Counted from the first letter of the stretch, positions 1 through 13,787 are shown. The stretch is DNA of 64,000 bases from Brachynemurus nebulosus (GCA_035578155.1 JAPWDM010000013.1:8209527-8273526), one strand, 5' to 3'. The notes: generated by a model from the sequence alone, not told the origin. Made by a program: numbers and translations.

Positions 1-111
1 TGAGTCTTGGTACTGGTCTTGCAGCCATACTTATAGTCTTGGCCTTGGCCTTGCAAAAAATGCAAGACCAAGACAAGACTGCAAGATCAAGGCTAACTTT
101 GCTCATCACTA
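1..111. mobile_element. hAT-type MITE, right end, cut by window edge
   Basis: This is the 3' part of the (AAGACC)n-type MITE seen complete at 21671, 33186 and 62218. It carries alternating TCTTGGTCTTG and CAAGACCAAGA runs and ends in GCTCATCACTA, the terminal sequence of the family. The left half lies outside the window, so the target-site duplication cannot be tested; the expected 8-bp copy on the right is ATACACTC at 112-119. The open frame across it (39-311) is not a gene. Confidence 0.85.
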
Positions 112-767
112 ATACACTCAACAATTCGTCAATCAAGTATCGGTCAGTAGTTCTGTACCAAGTCCATTTTTTTAAAAAAAATTTCTTACAGTGGTTTCGA
201 CTTTTTCAACGTCCACAACTAACAAAACAACCATCTAAAGAAAATTTTTTTAAAAGTGGACTTGTAGCAAACCAACACTCAGCTGACGAATTGTTTTACA
301 TAATGGAATAAAATTTAGAACATTCAGTATTACTTTCACATTTATATATAAAAATCTATACCTACGATTCAACCGGAGCAATAGATGTACCTACTATTAC
401 GACAATACGTGCGAATCTATTGCGCAAAGCGTTTCGTCTAGACTTGAACTAAACTATATCCTACCGTAGCACTTGCTACACACATATATCGTTTAAATAT
501 AAGCTATTGTGCTGTAGGGAATTGGGTAATAGATTATAGATTCACATATAATGAACTATCTATGTCGTATCGTCGTCAATATAGTAGACTGATAGATTAC
601 TCAAGAATTTACTGCACACATGTACAGACATACATTAAGGTGGGGAAGGGGGTGGGGTATGACTGTGTTTTGTTTCCCCCCGGAAAGCACAAAATTTATT
701 AGATTACATGAGAATAAACATTGGATGATCTAGAATGAGTGTGTTGAAATTGTATTGCGCAGCACCA
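112..767. other. no gene seen
   Basis: AT-rich sequence with no recognisable coding or RNA feature. A short G+C-richer patch (GGTGGGGAAGGGGGTGGGG) sits near 640-658. Nothing here can be assigned as a promoter for the downstream tRNA, which uses internal promoter boxes. Confidence 0.5.
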
Positions 768-839
768 GCCTCTTTAGCTCAGTGGCAGAGCACTGGTCTT
801 GTAAACCAGGGGTCGTGAGTTCAATCCTCACAGGAGGCA
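768..839 (+). tRNA. tRNA-Thr (anticodon TGT)
   Basis: A 72-nt cloverleaf with no intron. The acceptor stem pairs GCCTCTT (768-774) with AGGAGGC (832-838), with one G-T pair, and A839 is the discriminator. The D arm holds the box A-like TAGCTCAGTGG. The anticodon stem is CTGGT/ACCAG around loop CTTGTAA, giving anticodon TGT at 800-802, which reads threonine ACA codons. The T arm carries TTCAATC in box B. A run of seven T at 856-862 is a normal Pol III terminator. All stems are intact, so this is probably a functional nuclear gene rather than a SINE fragment; no other copy occurs in the window. CCA is not encoded, as expected for a eukaryote. Confidence 0.95.
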
Positions 840-855
840 AAGATTTGTTTGCGCC

Positions 856-862
856 TTTTTTT
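856..862 (+). terminator. Pol III T-run terminator of tRNA-Thr
   Basis: Seven consecutive T begin 17 nt after the discriminator base of the tRNA-Thr gene. Pol III terminates at runs of four or more T. Confidence 0.8.
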
Positions 863-1039
863 GTTTCGTATTTTAAAAATGTTTAGGGTTACGAATAAAT
901 AAATTTCCGCATGTCCCTTCGTCTGTCACACACTTTTTTGCACTTTTGTCCCAAAAGTTTACACATTATGGACAACGCAAATCAAATTAATTCTAACCGA
1001 AATTTAAACAAAAAATCATTTCTTAATTTTGGTTAAGGT

Positions 1040-1600
1040 GACCGAACGAATTGAAGTAATTGGGATGTAAGTTTCTGATTTTTGCACTCAAAAATGACCC
1101 AATTTATTTTATAAATGTAACTAATCCAACAAAAGAAATTTTTTAGCTGCGCCAAATTTTGGTAAAAAATGGAAATAATGATTCCGAAAACCTATAATAC
1201 ACTCCCAGTGTCAACATTTTATCATTTTACTTACGGTTTTTAAGGAATTAAAAAATCTTAATAAACTCAATAACGTTACTAAATTAAAAAATTCCCTTTT
1301 CTCAATTCAAACCAAAATGGAGTGATTTGAATTGGGATAATTGAATGAATTACAGTAACTTTGGTGTAAACTTTTTATTCTTGCTATGAAAGTGACCCAA
1401 TCAATGCCTCTTATAAATATGACTGTTCTGACAGAGGTCTTCTTTTAGTGGTTCTACGTACCTAAATTTTGGTGTCCAATTTCATCATTATGTCATTCTA
1501 TTCCCGGTTCTTAAGTCACTGAAAGTCATAACTCTCATGACCATCACCCTGTATCCGTTCTTGGTTGAGCACGCATTTTTAGTGATTTTCAATAAGTTTT
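1040..1600. repeat. dispersed repeat, diverged copy of 31040-31690
   Basis: Shares an ordered series of short blocks with 31040-31690: a block with TATAAATATGACTGTTC, then TTTTAGTGGTTCTACG, CCAATTTCATCATT and ACTCTCATGACCATCACC. The copy at 31 kb holds a 199-bp hAT MITE where this one is uninterrupted, so this copy serves as the paralogous empty site. The superfamily is not recognised and no coding potential was seen. Confidence 0.55.
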
Positions 1601-1639
1601 CCCTATAGAATTAGCAATTTTTTGGAATTCTGGAACCCT

Positions 1640-3697
1640 GACAGTAATGCGTGTCCTACACGCACTTGACGGATTTGACGCATTTTTGTAAACTGCCATA
1701 ATGTAACACGATCTTGGTAAATAAAAGAAAAGAAAAGAAAAAACAATATAAATTGAAAACTTTAGTTAAGATATTCTCTCTGTTCGGTAGATAACGAACG
1801 AAACAACAGTTAAAGTAATTTGAATTGTTAATAGAAATTTTCAGCAATGAGCTAGTTGTTAAAAAAACATTACACAACATAGAGAGCTAGTTTGTAGCTC
1901 GCAATACATACAGTGACGTATATAGATATAATTGCAATTCGACTGCCACCATTTGAGAAGAAAGTGTCGTTCGTTATTGGTGGTGAGAAAAAAAAAGTGA
2001 AATGACATCATTTAGTTTTTTCGCCGTCGATCGTCTTGAAAACAAGTTGGAAGAAAAAAGACATGAAGTACTATAAACTTGTTACAGAATCGTTTAAATT
2101 CAATTTGCAATGTTCCACCGTATAGACAGGTTACACGTTACAGAAATTGAGCCAAAACTTGTGAATTGGCGTGGGTAGCTGTCAAACAAGGAAAATTTCA
2201 TTTCTGAATCCGGTATCGAGTTTAATCCAGAAAATATTGAAATATTTTGAATTATTGAAAGTATCAGATAAGGTGTCTAGGTAAGTTGTCTTTGGTCTCC
2301 AAAACTATTTTTTTGCGCTGAAACTTTTATAAAATGTGTTTGGACTTATAGAATATGAATATGTGGGAATCACTATCATTTTTAAGTTTTCGTAATCAAA
2401 TTGACGAAACGCTCATAGTTTCGTCGAGTTCCTTCGTCCGTCAGTGACACCCCTCAAACTTTCACATTTATGGGCATATAAAGATTAAATTTTGCATGTA
2501 CCTGCATGCTTTTCGCAATTTTCAGAGGATCATTACCGTATTGAAAAGTAGGAATGAAAATTATTTTAGAACGGGCTCATAATTCTTTCATCCTCTCGGC
2601 ATCCCCTCCGTAATTTTTAAGGTGTTGGTCCAAAAAATTTTTAAAAGTTACAGGAATTAGAACTTGCTTGAAACATGTAGATAAGCAAAATTCTTTCAGC
2701 AGTAACTTTCGGACATGTATAAGCAAAATTCAAAAAAACTAATTTACAGTTTAGGAAATGATCCGCAATAAATGAAATTTTACATCGAGAAATGTGTCAG
2801 TATTAGGAAACATTCTCCAAAAATTTACATTCAAATTGCTAAGCGAAATGTTGAAAAATGGATAAAATTTTAGGTAGGTATATTTGATAGATTTCAGCGT
2901 TACTTTATGGTATTCCATTTTAAAATAAAAAAAGTTTTTTTTTTTTTTATTTTACTAAACCACTGTATTTAAGGTCTTGATTGTCTGTGAAATGTTTACA
3001 TGTTAGTAAAAAAAAATTGTCTTTTTATTTTAAAATTTTCGGTTTTCATAAGACGTAACTTTTTAACGGCTTAGTGAATCGGTTTGAAATTTTCACAGGG
3101 GCCTTAATATTTAATGAGGAACATTCTACTAAATTTTCAATCGTCTCGTAGCATTTTGAAATTCTCCGAAAAATCCTCAGAATGTACTCAGCTCTTGTAA
3201 TAGTCAGCTGAGAGCTATAGTTTGATGTATTGTACAATCAGTTGTAGCGATATCTATTATTTAACAAAGATAACTATTTATTTACCTCATAGTTTGTTAT
3301 ACAACGCAATTATTCACAAATTTCTAATTTCATGTACTTTTATCTCCGATTGTACCTCCCAAACATCCTTAAATACCCCATATTTTTTCCTGAACCCTGT
3401 GAAAATGTCACGCTTCTGAGGAACCCGTTTTCAATGTGTATCCGACATGCACTTGGAAAATTTCATTTTCATTCACTCTGGATTTTTAAAACAAGTTCTT
3501 AACACAAGTTCTATACTCGTTGTGTTCTTTCAAGTTCATAGTTACAGTTCATTTTAGACATGTTACCAATTTCGGACTTTGTTTTTCGATTATAATATCT
3601 AATTCTGTAACCAGTACGAGATGTACCTATGTCTCGAACCTTTAATAAACATAAAACTTTTTAAATGTAATCTTATCTGATAAAATGTACACTTTAG
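1640..3697. other. AT-rich sequence with scattered repeat motifs, no gene
   Basis: No supported gene. Two short pieces recur elsewhere. One is the GCGTGT..ACACGCACTTGACG motif at about 1648-1674, also near 24893, 25753, 53729 and, diverged, 57557. The other is a block at 2888-2922 containing GCGTTACTTTATGGTATTCC, also at 39990-40020 and reversed at 45268-45310. The open frames here (60-75 codons) have low-complexity composition and are judged chance. Confidence 0.5.
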
Positions 3698-3705
3698 GTA
3701 TGTAT

Positions 3706-4759
3706 TAGTGATGGGAATAATCGAATGATTTCAATAATCGATTATTTTTAATCGAGTGATTTTAATAATCGATTAATCATTCGATTATTTTTATCGATTT
3801 TTTTCATTCGATTATTTTTATCGATTATTTTCATCCGATTATTTTTGTCGATTATTTTCATTCGATTATTTTTATCGACTATTTTTCGTTCGATTATTAT
3901 TATCAATTATTTATCGATTATATTATTTAGTTATTGTGATGCGATAAAAAATTAAATTTCGATTTTGTAATTTTATCGGAATCCTTTTATTGTTATTTTT
4001 ATTTTCAAATTCAAACCTATAATACAATATATTATTTGTATGAACCATACAACCATAATCCACCTTTCAGTTGTTTTGCTTTTAGGTGGTTTATCATATT
4101 ATCTTCAAAAATCTATTTTTTATAATATTAATGTCCATTAGAGATTAAACCATTATACCTATTCTGTGATCATTACTAATTACAGTATTATCGATTTTTC
4201 CATTTTAATAGTCAGCACTTTAAAACGTTGACGGTCATAATCTATAATGACGAAACACCCCACTAGCACAGTATTTTGACAACTAGTACACTTTATATAT
4301 ACAATTGTTGACGTAGCACAGCACGTTGTGTCATAGTTAGTTAGGTTTTACTTGACGGTGCACATACACGCTCATGACCATTAACGTATCAATAAGGAAG
4401 CACCCCTGCTAGGTTGTACTATTCATCTTATGCCAAATATCGCCAATCATAGTTATCATAAAACCTTTTTTTATTTAAACTGTTGCCTGTTTGCAATAGA
4501 TATGACGATTGACGACTCACTAAATAATTATTACCTGATATTTTGTAGGATCACTTAAAAGAATCGAATTTGTTTTATCTCGAGATATTTTTAAAACTCT
4601 TCGATTGAAAAATAATCGAATGATTCAATATCTCGAGATATTTTTTTAAAATCATTCGAATGAAAAATAATCGAATGATTTTATTATATCTCGAGATATC
4701 TCGAGATATTTTAATAATCGAATGATTGATTAATTTTCATTCGATTATGCCCATCACTA
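3706..4759. mobile_element. hAT-type MITE/foldback, AATCGATT-rich subfamily
   Basis: The element starts TAGTGATGGGAATAATCGAA and ends in the inverted form (TTCGATTATGCCCATCACTA). It is flanked by a perfect 8-bp duplication GTATGTAT (3698-3705 and 4760-4767), the hallmark length for hAT transposition. The subterminal 150-250 bp on each side consist of tandem variants of TCGATTATTTTT and TCGAATGATT, with CTCGAGATAT near the right end. The middle is unique AT-rich sequence without a transposase frame, so it is non-autonomous. Length is 1,054 bp. Confidence 0.9.
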
Positions 4760-4767
4760 GTATGTAT

Positions 4768-5940
4768 TATGTAGAACTACTTTGTACCGCTGGCTGAAAC
4801 TCACAGCAGCGCAGCGTTAATAATATAGAGTATACGAAACCAATATAAAACAGACATAGACGTACATGTACCGTAAATCGGAATAAATAGGCATAAATTC
4901 AAATTTTCACATCGTATTTTTTGTATTTCTTTTACAAACAACATCAAAATAAATTGCTTTTAAATAACGTTTCAAGGAATAAAAAATAACACTGTCTGAA
5001 GATGGCAATTTAAATTGATTATATCAATGTTTTCATCCAACTACAATTTTAGTCACTGTTGCTACCCAAAAGAATGTTTATTCTACTATAGTTTAAAAAA
5101 TATTAAACCAAGTTCCTGAATACTCTTTTTCGTTTTATTCACTCTTAAGTCCCAATTGATTCCCGTCTACGGTACAAACAATAATGTTTTTTACTTCAGA
5201 CAAAGTTTCCTTTGATTACTTTGAAAGTTCTTTTAGAAAAAAAAAATGTTTATTTTAATGATTATTATTATAGCTAACTTACTTTGTCGGACTTGCACCT
5301 GTTTTAGTGTTATTTATAAAAATGTCAATATGTTTTTTACACTTTAAAATTTCTTTTTTGGAGTGTATAAGTATGATTTCGCATAATTACAGTTTCGAAA
5401 AATTTTAATTTTAAAGTTGACTATTTTTCTGGATGATTTGTCTGATATGACAGTTTCAGCAGTTGAGTTGTTATCTTGAATTTTGTAAACGTACCTACGT
5501 GTAAAATTCAAATGTTGAGATAAAAAACTAAAAATTAAACAATATTTAATATTTTTAAGGATTCAGTTTCTTTTATTAGCATAAATTAAAATAGAAAAAC
5601 AATTTTTAGAGTGTACATCAAATGTTCAAAAAACTTTTGAACTCAATATGTATCATGATCATAATTTTATCTTTTATTATTCTTAAAAGTTTTCAAAAGT
5701 GGAAAATCTTACAATAACCATTAAGTTATCTTTCAAACGGCGGTAATTAAAACTGGTTTTCTTGCCAAAATTTTCTATCGTTAGTTGATTTTAAAATTTC
5801 ATTTTTTCCAAAATTTTTCTTTTTCAAAAATAAGACAATATCGATAATTGTGGACTTCTTTGTTTGCATCAAAAATTACCATAGGTCAAATCATCTCCAT
5901 AAATTTTGTTTTCAGAACATTTTTTTGTAATTTTTTGCGC
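4768..5940. other. AT-rich sequence, no feature recognised
   Basis: No gene, tRNA or clear repeat was recognised. Homopolymer T and A tracts are common and frames are short. Confidence 0.5.
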
Positions 5941-5987
5941 TTGGGTAGCAACCAAGAGATCCGGGTTCGAGTCCCAGCTGATCCAGT
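5941..5987 (+). pseudogene. truncated tRNA-like 3' half
   Basis: Reads as the 3' half of a tRNA. An anticodon stem-loop is formed by CTTGG/CCAAG around GTAGCAA (nominal anticodon AGC), followed by a T arm with GGTTCGAGTCC (a good box B) and an acceptor-like CTGATCCA. The matching 5' acceptor GGATCAG and a D arm are absent: the upstream bases are T-rich. It is therefore a truncated tRNA copy or the box B part of a tRNA-derived SINE, not a functional tRNA. Confidence 0.6.
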
Positions 5988-6099
5988 TTGACAATTTTCC
6001 AAACACTATGTGACGTAACCAAGTTTACAAAAATTGTTCAAATTTTCTTATGAATTAGTATGTGCATAAATAAATTGTTACCTCTATTCGCGCCAAAAA

Positions 6100-6615
6100 A
6101 TTTTAAACTTGTAATTTCATTATGTGACTTTATTTGGCGATAAACGTCAATATTAAGACCAGCAAAAAACCAAACAGAATTTTTTTTTATTTTTTCTAAA
6201 AATGATTTTTCGTTTCTTCTTTAACTTTTTCTGTTCTCTATTGCAAGTTTGGTCTTCAGATGTTTTGTTGTTTCACATTTCCGTTTTCGTATATCATTTT
6301 TAGTGATGTACGGATTTCCTTTTTTGCAACCAACAAGTTCATATATTTGACATTGTTTGATTTGATTGGTTTTGATCCAAACTATAAGGTTTTCAGTTTC
6401 TTTTGTTTATGAAAAACAATTTTTTTTTTTAATTTTTTAATTTTTATTTTTATTTCTATTGATTTTTATATTCTTGTCTTGATAATGGTGTTTTGAGACA
6501 CCGAAACGGGTCTACATGATGAAGATTGGTTAAAAAATTCTGCTTGATTTTTTGCTGGTCTTAATATTGAGGTTTATCGCCAATAAAGTCAAATAATGAA
6601 ATTCCAAGTTTAGTA
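6100..6615. mobile_element. foldback element with GAAAC hammerhead-like motif
   Basis: Inverted arms of roughly 80 bp (about 6103-6186 and 6532-6612) share TTTGGCGATAAAC and TATTAAGACCAGCAAAAAA in opposite orientation. The loop includes CTTGATAATGGTG..CACCGAAACGGG near 6478-6510. This has the general shape of the catalytic core found in hammerhead-carrying retroelements (a CUGANGA-like part, stem, GAAAC), but it is imperfect. A 12-bp direct repeat, TAGTATGTGCAT, lies at 6056-6067 and 6611-6622. No coding frame is present. Confidence 0.6.
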
Positions 6616-7220
6616 TGTGCATGTTTGACACTCACTTGACGAACTATTAGAGTAACTATAGTCACTTAAGTTTGCACGTCTACTTTTGCTTAACTATTTA
6701 ACGACGTCATAGTAGTTTTAATTAATTTCAAGTATATCACACCTGATTATGACACCTTCCTATATAAAATCTTCACCTCTCCTCAAAAGAACCTATTTAC
6801 TTTTAATTACACGCCCAACTTGTAAATTTTTATTAAGTTTTATACAAAATAAAAAAATAATTTAACAAAATTTTCAATTAGCATTACAAAGAAGTCAATA
6901 AAAGCAACATTGATGGTCTTTAATTACCGGAAAAAAAAGAAAGTAGAAAAAAAAGGCAACATCAACCAACTTTTATTCTTTTATTATATTACTAAACGGT
7001 TACCGGCCAGGTGGTGTAGTCGGCTACCATTTTTACCTACCGTTCCAATGTGTATTATAGTAGGTATGTGTTATTCAGTATCTATTGAGCCACGGTATTA
7101 TACGTTTTCAAATAAAATCTTAAATTGAGCAAAGCTAATAATCGATTATTGAACATCGATTAACCTGACAATTATTCTCTCTGTGTGCTAGAACAAACAA
7201 AGTAACTACATACCTATATA

Positions 7221-8728
<1,508 letters not shown>

Positions 8729-9222
8729 AATACCCCTGTCGCAGCATCCTGCATAACATAGCGAATTTCCATTTACAAAAGTACGTTTTTCTCGGAAACT
8801 AGTTGATATAGAGTAATTGTAAATAAAAAAAAACCTTCTTTATGTGATTTTTCTGCCTCATTCTGCCAAATTTTTTTCACGAAAAATGTCCAAAACCCCG
8901 TAAACGTTTTCACGAAATTTCTTAAAAATAAGATGTTTCGTTCTTGAGTTATCGTGCGGACACATTTATATATATATGTTTACTAAGTGTCCGCACGATA
9001 ACTCAAGAACGAAACATCTTATTTTTAAGAAATTTCGTGAAAACGTTTACGGGGTTTTGGACATTTTTCGTGAAAAAAATTTGGCAGAATGAGGCGGAAA
9101 AATCACATAAAGAAGATTTTTTTTATTTACAATTACTCTATATCAACTAGTTTCCGAGAAAAACGTACTTTTGTAAATGGAAATTCGCTATGTTATGCAG
9201 GATGCTGCGACAGGGGTATTTA
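8729..9222. repeat. large palindrome of family-A 5' region
   Basis: Arms 8729-8963 and 8987-9222 are near-identical inverted copies of the first ~235 bp of family A (TACCCCTGTCGCAGC through GAGTTATCGTGCGGACAC). They are separated by about 23 bp of TA-rich spacer where family-A copies normally carry their (TA)n tract. The transcript could fold into a hairpin of about 230 bp. The open frame at 8944-9150 is a by-product of the arm. Confidence 0.95.
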
Positions 9223-9320
9223 TTTAAAATTACTCTATATCAACTAGTTTCCGAGAAAAACGTACTTTTGTAAATGGAAATTCGCTATGTTATGCAGGAT
9301 GCTGCGACAGGGGTATTTTA
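9223..9320. repeat. tandem duplicate of the palindrome's right end
   Basis: About 95 bp that repeat 9126-9222 almost without change (ACTCTATATCAACTAGTTTC through CAGGGGTATTT). The near-identity indicates a recent local duplication. Confidence 0.9.
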
Positions 9321-9728
<408 letters not shown>

Positions 9729-9734
9729 TGACTT

Positions 9735-9919
9735 TCAAGTTTTCAAAAATTTTTGAATAAGTGGAAATTTTGGCAAAAACTAATTTTTTTCATGAACAAA
9801 ACCAATATCCCTGGCATCCGACGTGTCTGGCTGACAAACTCATCCAAGGGTTTGGGACTTCCAATGTTTTCACCAAGTTTCGTAAAAATTGTATACTTCG
9901 TTCGAGAGTTATCGCGCGG

Positions 9920-9977
<58 letters not shown>

Positions 9978-10098
9978 TTTAGTGACTATTATTTTCGGTT
10001 TCTAGGGACCTCAAAACAAATTTCTGCCATAGTCCCGGGCTCAGGTCATGCCCCCCGCGTCATGACAGTGGCTGTAATAGCTGAATTCCATTCTGGAA
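9735..10098 (+). mobile_element. family-A copy, 5' truncated
   Basis: Begins at AAAAATTTTTGAATAAGTGG, continues through CTGGCATCCGACGTGTCTGG, GAGAGTTATCGCGCGGACAC and (TA)n at 9924-9974, then the 3' segment up to GAATTCCATTCTGGAAAT. It follows the preceding copy head to tail. No coding capacity was seen. Confidence 0.85.
9924..9974. repeat. (AT)n microsatellite, ~51 bp
   Basis: Perfect dinucleotide run inside a family-A copy, directly after GCGCGGACAC. Confidence 0.97.
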
Positions 10099-10445
10099 AT
10101 TTTATCATATATTTATGTTAACTTTCAAAATAATCGCCTGTATATGTTAAAAATTTAATACTTGTTTACATAAAAATCTTTGTTTACCTTAAAAATTTTC
10201 TCACGTAGACTGTATATGTATATACAACACACACAAACCGTACGCATAATGGTAGTACGGATAATGAAATGGTCCTGTACCTTTATACATGTATCACAAT
10301 TATGTGATCGTATCAAAAAGGATATCTATCGTATGCATATATATGTATGTTATATACAAAATATCCATATTGTGTCGAATATGTTCTCAGACTGAGCTTA
10401 GATTCACACTTTATACGATAAAATGATCACATTATAAACAACATC

Positions 10446-10695
10446 GCTTTTCTCGGAAACTAGTTGACATAGAAAAAAAGTTTAAAGACCTTTTTTATGT
10501 AATTTTTTCTTTTCTTTTAAATGGTGTAAAAAAATTTCGCACAAATTTTTGAATAAGTGGAAATTTTGGCAAAAAACTAATTTTTTCCAAGAACAAAAGC
10601 CATGTTCCTGGCATCCGACATATCTGGCTGAAGAACTCATCCAAGATTTTTGGATTTCCAACGTTGTCACCAAATTTCGTAAAGCTAGCGGTTTT

Positions 10696-10780
<85 letters not shown>

Positions 10781-10910
10781 TTTAGTGAATATTATTTTTG
10801 GGTTCTAGGGGCCTCAAAACAAATTTCTGCCATAGTGCCGGTCTTAAGTCGTGTCATGAGAGTGGCTGTAATAGCTGAATTTCCAGAATTCTTTCTGGAA
10901 ATTCGCTAAA
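10446..10910 (+). mobile_element. family-A copy, 5' truncated
   Basis: Starts within the family at TTTTCTCGGAAACTAGTTGACATAG and carries the normal order of blocks to the 3' end (GAAATTCGCTAAAAA). Here the GGACAC junction is replaced by a (CATA)n stretch leading into (AT)n (about 10698-10776), showing that the internal microsatellite mutates in register. Confidence 0.85.
10698..10776. repeat. (CATA)n then (AT)n compound microsatellite
   Basis: About six ACAT units followed by about 56 bp of AT repeats within a family-A copy. Confidence 0.95.
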
Positions 10911-11084
10911 AAATACCAATCTGGAATCCAAGGTTTGTTTACCAAAAGCTTGACACGAACTGTTATTTTAGATACCGTAACAAAATCATTTAATAATGTT
11001 TGTTTAAAGTTATTCGTTAATATTTGAATTTTTTGTTACTCCAACAACTTTGTATATAGTCATTAGAAGCATTATTTTTTAGTG

Positions 11085-11131
11085 ATGGCAATTGAACAAA
11101 ATTTATCTTATAAATTTTGTTCAATTGCCAT
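11085..11131. repeat. perfect short hairpin (22-bp arms, 3-nt loop)
   Basis: ATGGCAATTGAACAAAATTT.. (11085-11106) is followed by CTT and its exact reverse complement (11110-11131). There is no T-run and no repeat copy elsewhere in the window. Confidence 0.95.
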
Positions 11132-11960
11132 GAGTTTTAGTAATGGTTTTGTCGAATGATGCATAGTATTAATCTTGATCTTGTCTTGAATAAATGAATG
11201 AATTGACCGAAAACTAAGTTCTAAAGAAACAGTTTCATTATTAAGTTAAATTTCAGCACTGTTAAAGAAAATTCAGTAACAGTATGTCCGCCCGTAAAAC
11301 AATTTGACCTTTAGTTATTCTCATTACTTTCTATATATCCTAGTTGCTATGATACACCCGATAAGACTATCATGTATGTACAATATCTAACAATATCCAA
11401 TTAAAAATATATAACAATTTAATTAATGAAGCTTTATTTGAAGTTTCAGACTTTCGACGGACAAAGAAACACATAGAATACGTTAAACATTACCCACGTT
11501 CGTTTTCCCCCACCAACTACCCCTCCTACTATCTCACTTTCCCCACTTATATAAATAAAATGAAAAGAAAAGTTTACTTTGTTGGATAATCTGGTTGTAT
11601 AGTTGTCTGTTTAAATTGATGTTTATTTAACCAAACAGTGTACCAGACAATAGACATCATGTAGTGGGATTTGGAGTAGGTAATGGTTGGATAAGACTGA
11701 AGTTTTTAGTTTCATTAGGTCCAAATTAAAATATACAAATGTGTGGTATTCGACACAAAATGTGTTGTCCTTCGAAAACTTAGTGGTGGGATAATTGGAA
11801 CTAGAAATAATCGATAATACGATTTCGTTAATAATCGCTAACATTCAATGATGGAAATAATTCGAATTATATCTAATTCAATTAAAATAACTCAATACTA
11901 AAGAAACTTGAGATGTACCTATTATGAATTTAGTATAAACGAATTTGACCCGATCCATAG
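11132..11960. other. AT-rich sequence, no gene
   Basis: No supported gene, RNA or repeat. Open frames are at most 73 codons with low-complexity composition. Confidence 0.5.
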
Positions 11961-11964
11961 GTAC

Positions 11965-12170
11965 TAAGGTGCCGATCTCCCGCTCCACTCTCGCTCCGAT
12001 ATAATCTTGTTGTGTTCACATTACAGTGCTGATACCATAGTGGTAACTATTCGTTCTCTATTCACACTATAGTGCCGCTCTCGCTCCACTCTCGTTCCGG
12101 TATCGCTCCGATAAAATATTATCTCATTGTTTCTTGTGTAAGAATATTTTATCGAATCGGCAATATCAAA
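11965..12170. mobile_element. fragment of PIF/Harbinger-like MITE (relative of 51422-51871)
   Basis: Shares GATATAATCTTGTTGTGTTC, ACATTACAGTGCTGATA, CTATTCGTTCTCTATTCACA and TGTGTAAGAATATT with the complete element at 51422-51871, in the same order. Neither terminal GGCC inverted repeat is preserved, so this is a deleted relic. Confidence 0.8.
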
Positions 12171-12171
12171 G

Positions 12172-12475
12172 TAGCCATAGTTCGTCATTTCATATTACAC
12201 GACCTAATGTTATTCCAATTACTAGCAGAAATAATTCTGGTCTACAAAAATTCTATTTAAAATTAAAGAATTACTTTTAATAATTTCTCCAGTACTTAAG
12301 AAAGTGTCGATATCTGTCTGAATTTTATGCTAGATCAAGTGGTCGGAAAACGACATTGCATATTACACACCCAAATATTATTCCAGTTAATATCGGAAAT
12401 GAGTCCAGGCTATAAGAAATCTATTTGGAGTTAAAGAATGGCTGTTTAACGAATGCTTAAGGAAGTGTCGACAGG
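12172..12475 (+). repeat. ~170-bp repeat, nearly two units
   Basis: Two diverged tandem units with a period of about 168 bp, aligned on TCATTTCATATTACACGACC (12185) and GACATTGCATATTACACAC (12352). The same unit recurs at 53.1-53.5 kb, and on the opposite strand at 19.48-19.78 and 20.64-20.79 kb. The spelling of the unit (GGTCGGAAAACGACAT..ATTCCAGTTAAT..) shows no coding frame. Confidence 0.8.
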
Positions 12476-12559
12476 AGGGATTAACCCAGTTCGGGGTCCT
12501 AAGCATTTTACTCTTACCGAGCACCCAAAAAAACATAACTCTTTGTTCATGGATTGTAG

Positions 12560-12631
12560 TATTCTTGGGGGAATTTTTTTGAAAAATCTTGTTTGTTCCA
12601 GGGGCTTGACATTTCATTCGCCGGTCCTGAT
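12560..12631. mobile_element. hAT-type MITE right-end fragment
   Basis: The end TTCGCCGGTCCTG, preceded by GTTCCAGGGGCTTGACATTTC, matches the right end of the 31271-31469 element (GTCCAGGGCCCGTAATTTCTCTCGCCGGCTCTG region). The corresponding left end was not found, so it is a fragment. Confidence 0.5.
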
Positions 12632-12659
12632 TATACCCAACACTACTTAAAATCCTCTA

Positions 12660-13787
12660 GATGAGAATTTATATAAAAATATTTATCAAAATCACCACTA
12701 ACAATACATATTACATCATTTGATCTTAATCAGATAACACTTTATTTTTTGTCCAATTCCTCTTAAAATAAAGTAACTGCGCGTGTTGTGTAGGTAAACA
12801 ATTGAATATCATTTGAGCACTTTGAGTGGCGACTATGTCTGTATTGTGGACGTTCAATTTTTTTCCCTTTCTTTTGTTTACACAAACAATGCGTAATAAT
12901 AAAATTAAAGCATTCTATAGAAATTTATTATATAGTTAGAATTGTGCGATCAATGGTGGTTGTAGACCTCGTTTCAACCCTATTTAAAAAATGTTCTTTT
13001 TTTCTCCACTCACTGATGTGATGTCATTCACAGTGGGCGGAGGGGTGTGGTACATTAAGTCCATACAAACAGCGACCACCAAAACATACAAATGACATTA
13101 ATAAAATGGGAAAAGGTAAGAGGTAATGAAAATTAACTGGGTTAAAAGTAGGTACTTATGGTATTTTTCTTTATTACTTTTTTTTGTAAATTAAATTTTT
13201 ATCGGATGTTTCAGACTTTTATACCATTTATACAATTTCAATATTGCCGTCCAGTTTGATGATTTTTCAGTCACTATGCAATTTTCTTTTTATTTAGTTT
13301 ATTTGTTCGTTTTTTTATTTCTCAAATGAGTGAGTTGCCTTTACGGTCCCTCTGGCGACAAATTTCACACTCAGGATAAAAAGTTACACTTTAGTCCTTT
13401 GATGTATAATATATAGGTAAATATCTACTGTTTTACGCTTTTTTATAACACCCGCTTCTAAAGTTCAATATTCAAGCGTTGTGTAGTGGGCGTAAAGAGC
13501 AGTTTTCATATCATTGTAAAACAAACGACAGTAACAGTGCGCGAAAGTACAACTGTGCGAGAAAATAATGATATTCATTTGTCAATGATAATCATATTCA
13601 AATTAACATAGAAACGACCAACAAATTAATAAAAAAATAAAAACGATCTACAAATTAATAAAAAAATTTTTTTTCATATAACATTATAAAATAAAATTAA
13701 CCCTACTATTTTCTAAAATTGCTTAAAAGTAATTAATTTTTTTCTCTCTATTAAACTTAGAAGCAGTCGTTATAAAAAATTATGTTT
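12660..13787. other. intergenic; contains repeat shared with 16.0-16.4 kb
   Basis: No gene seen. The block around 13340-13420 (CCTCTGGCGACAAATTTCACACTC, then AGTTACACTTTAGTCCTT) has a diverged copy at about 16225-16305, indicating an old dispersed repeat of unknown class. Confidence 0.5.

Noticed and set aside
7005..7045. Box A-like GGTGGTGTAGTCGGCTACC suggesting a tRNA or SINE
   Set aside because: No box B, T arm or acceptor pairing within 100 bp downstream.
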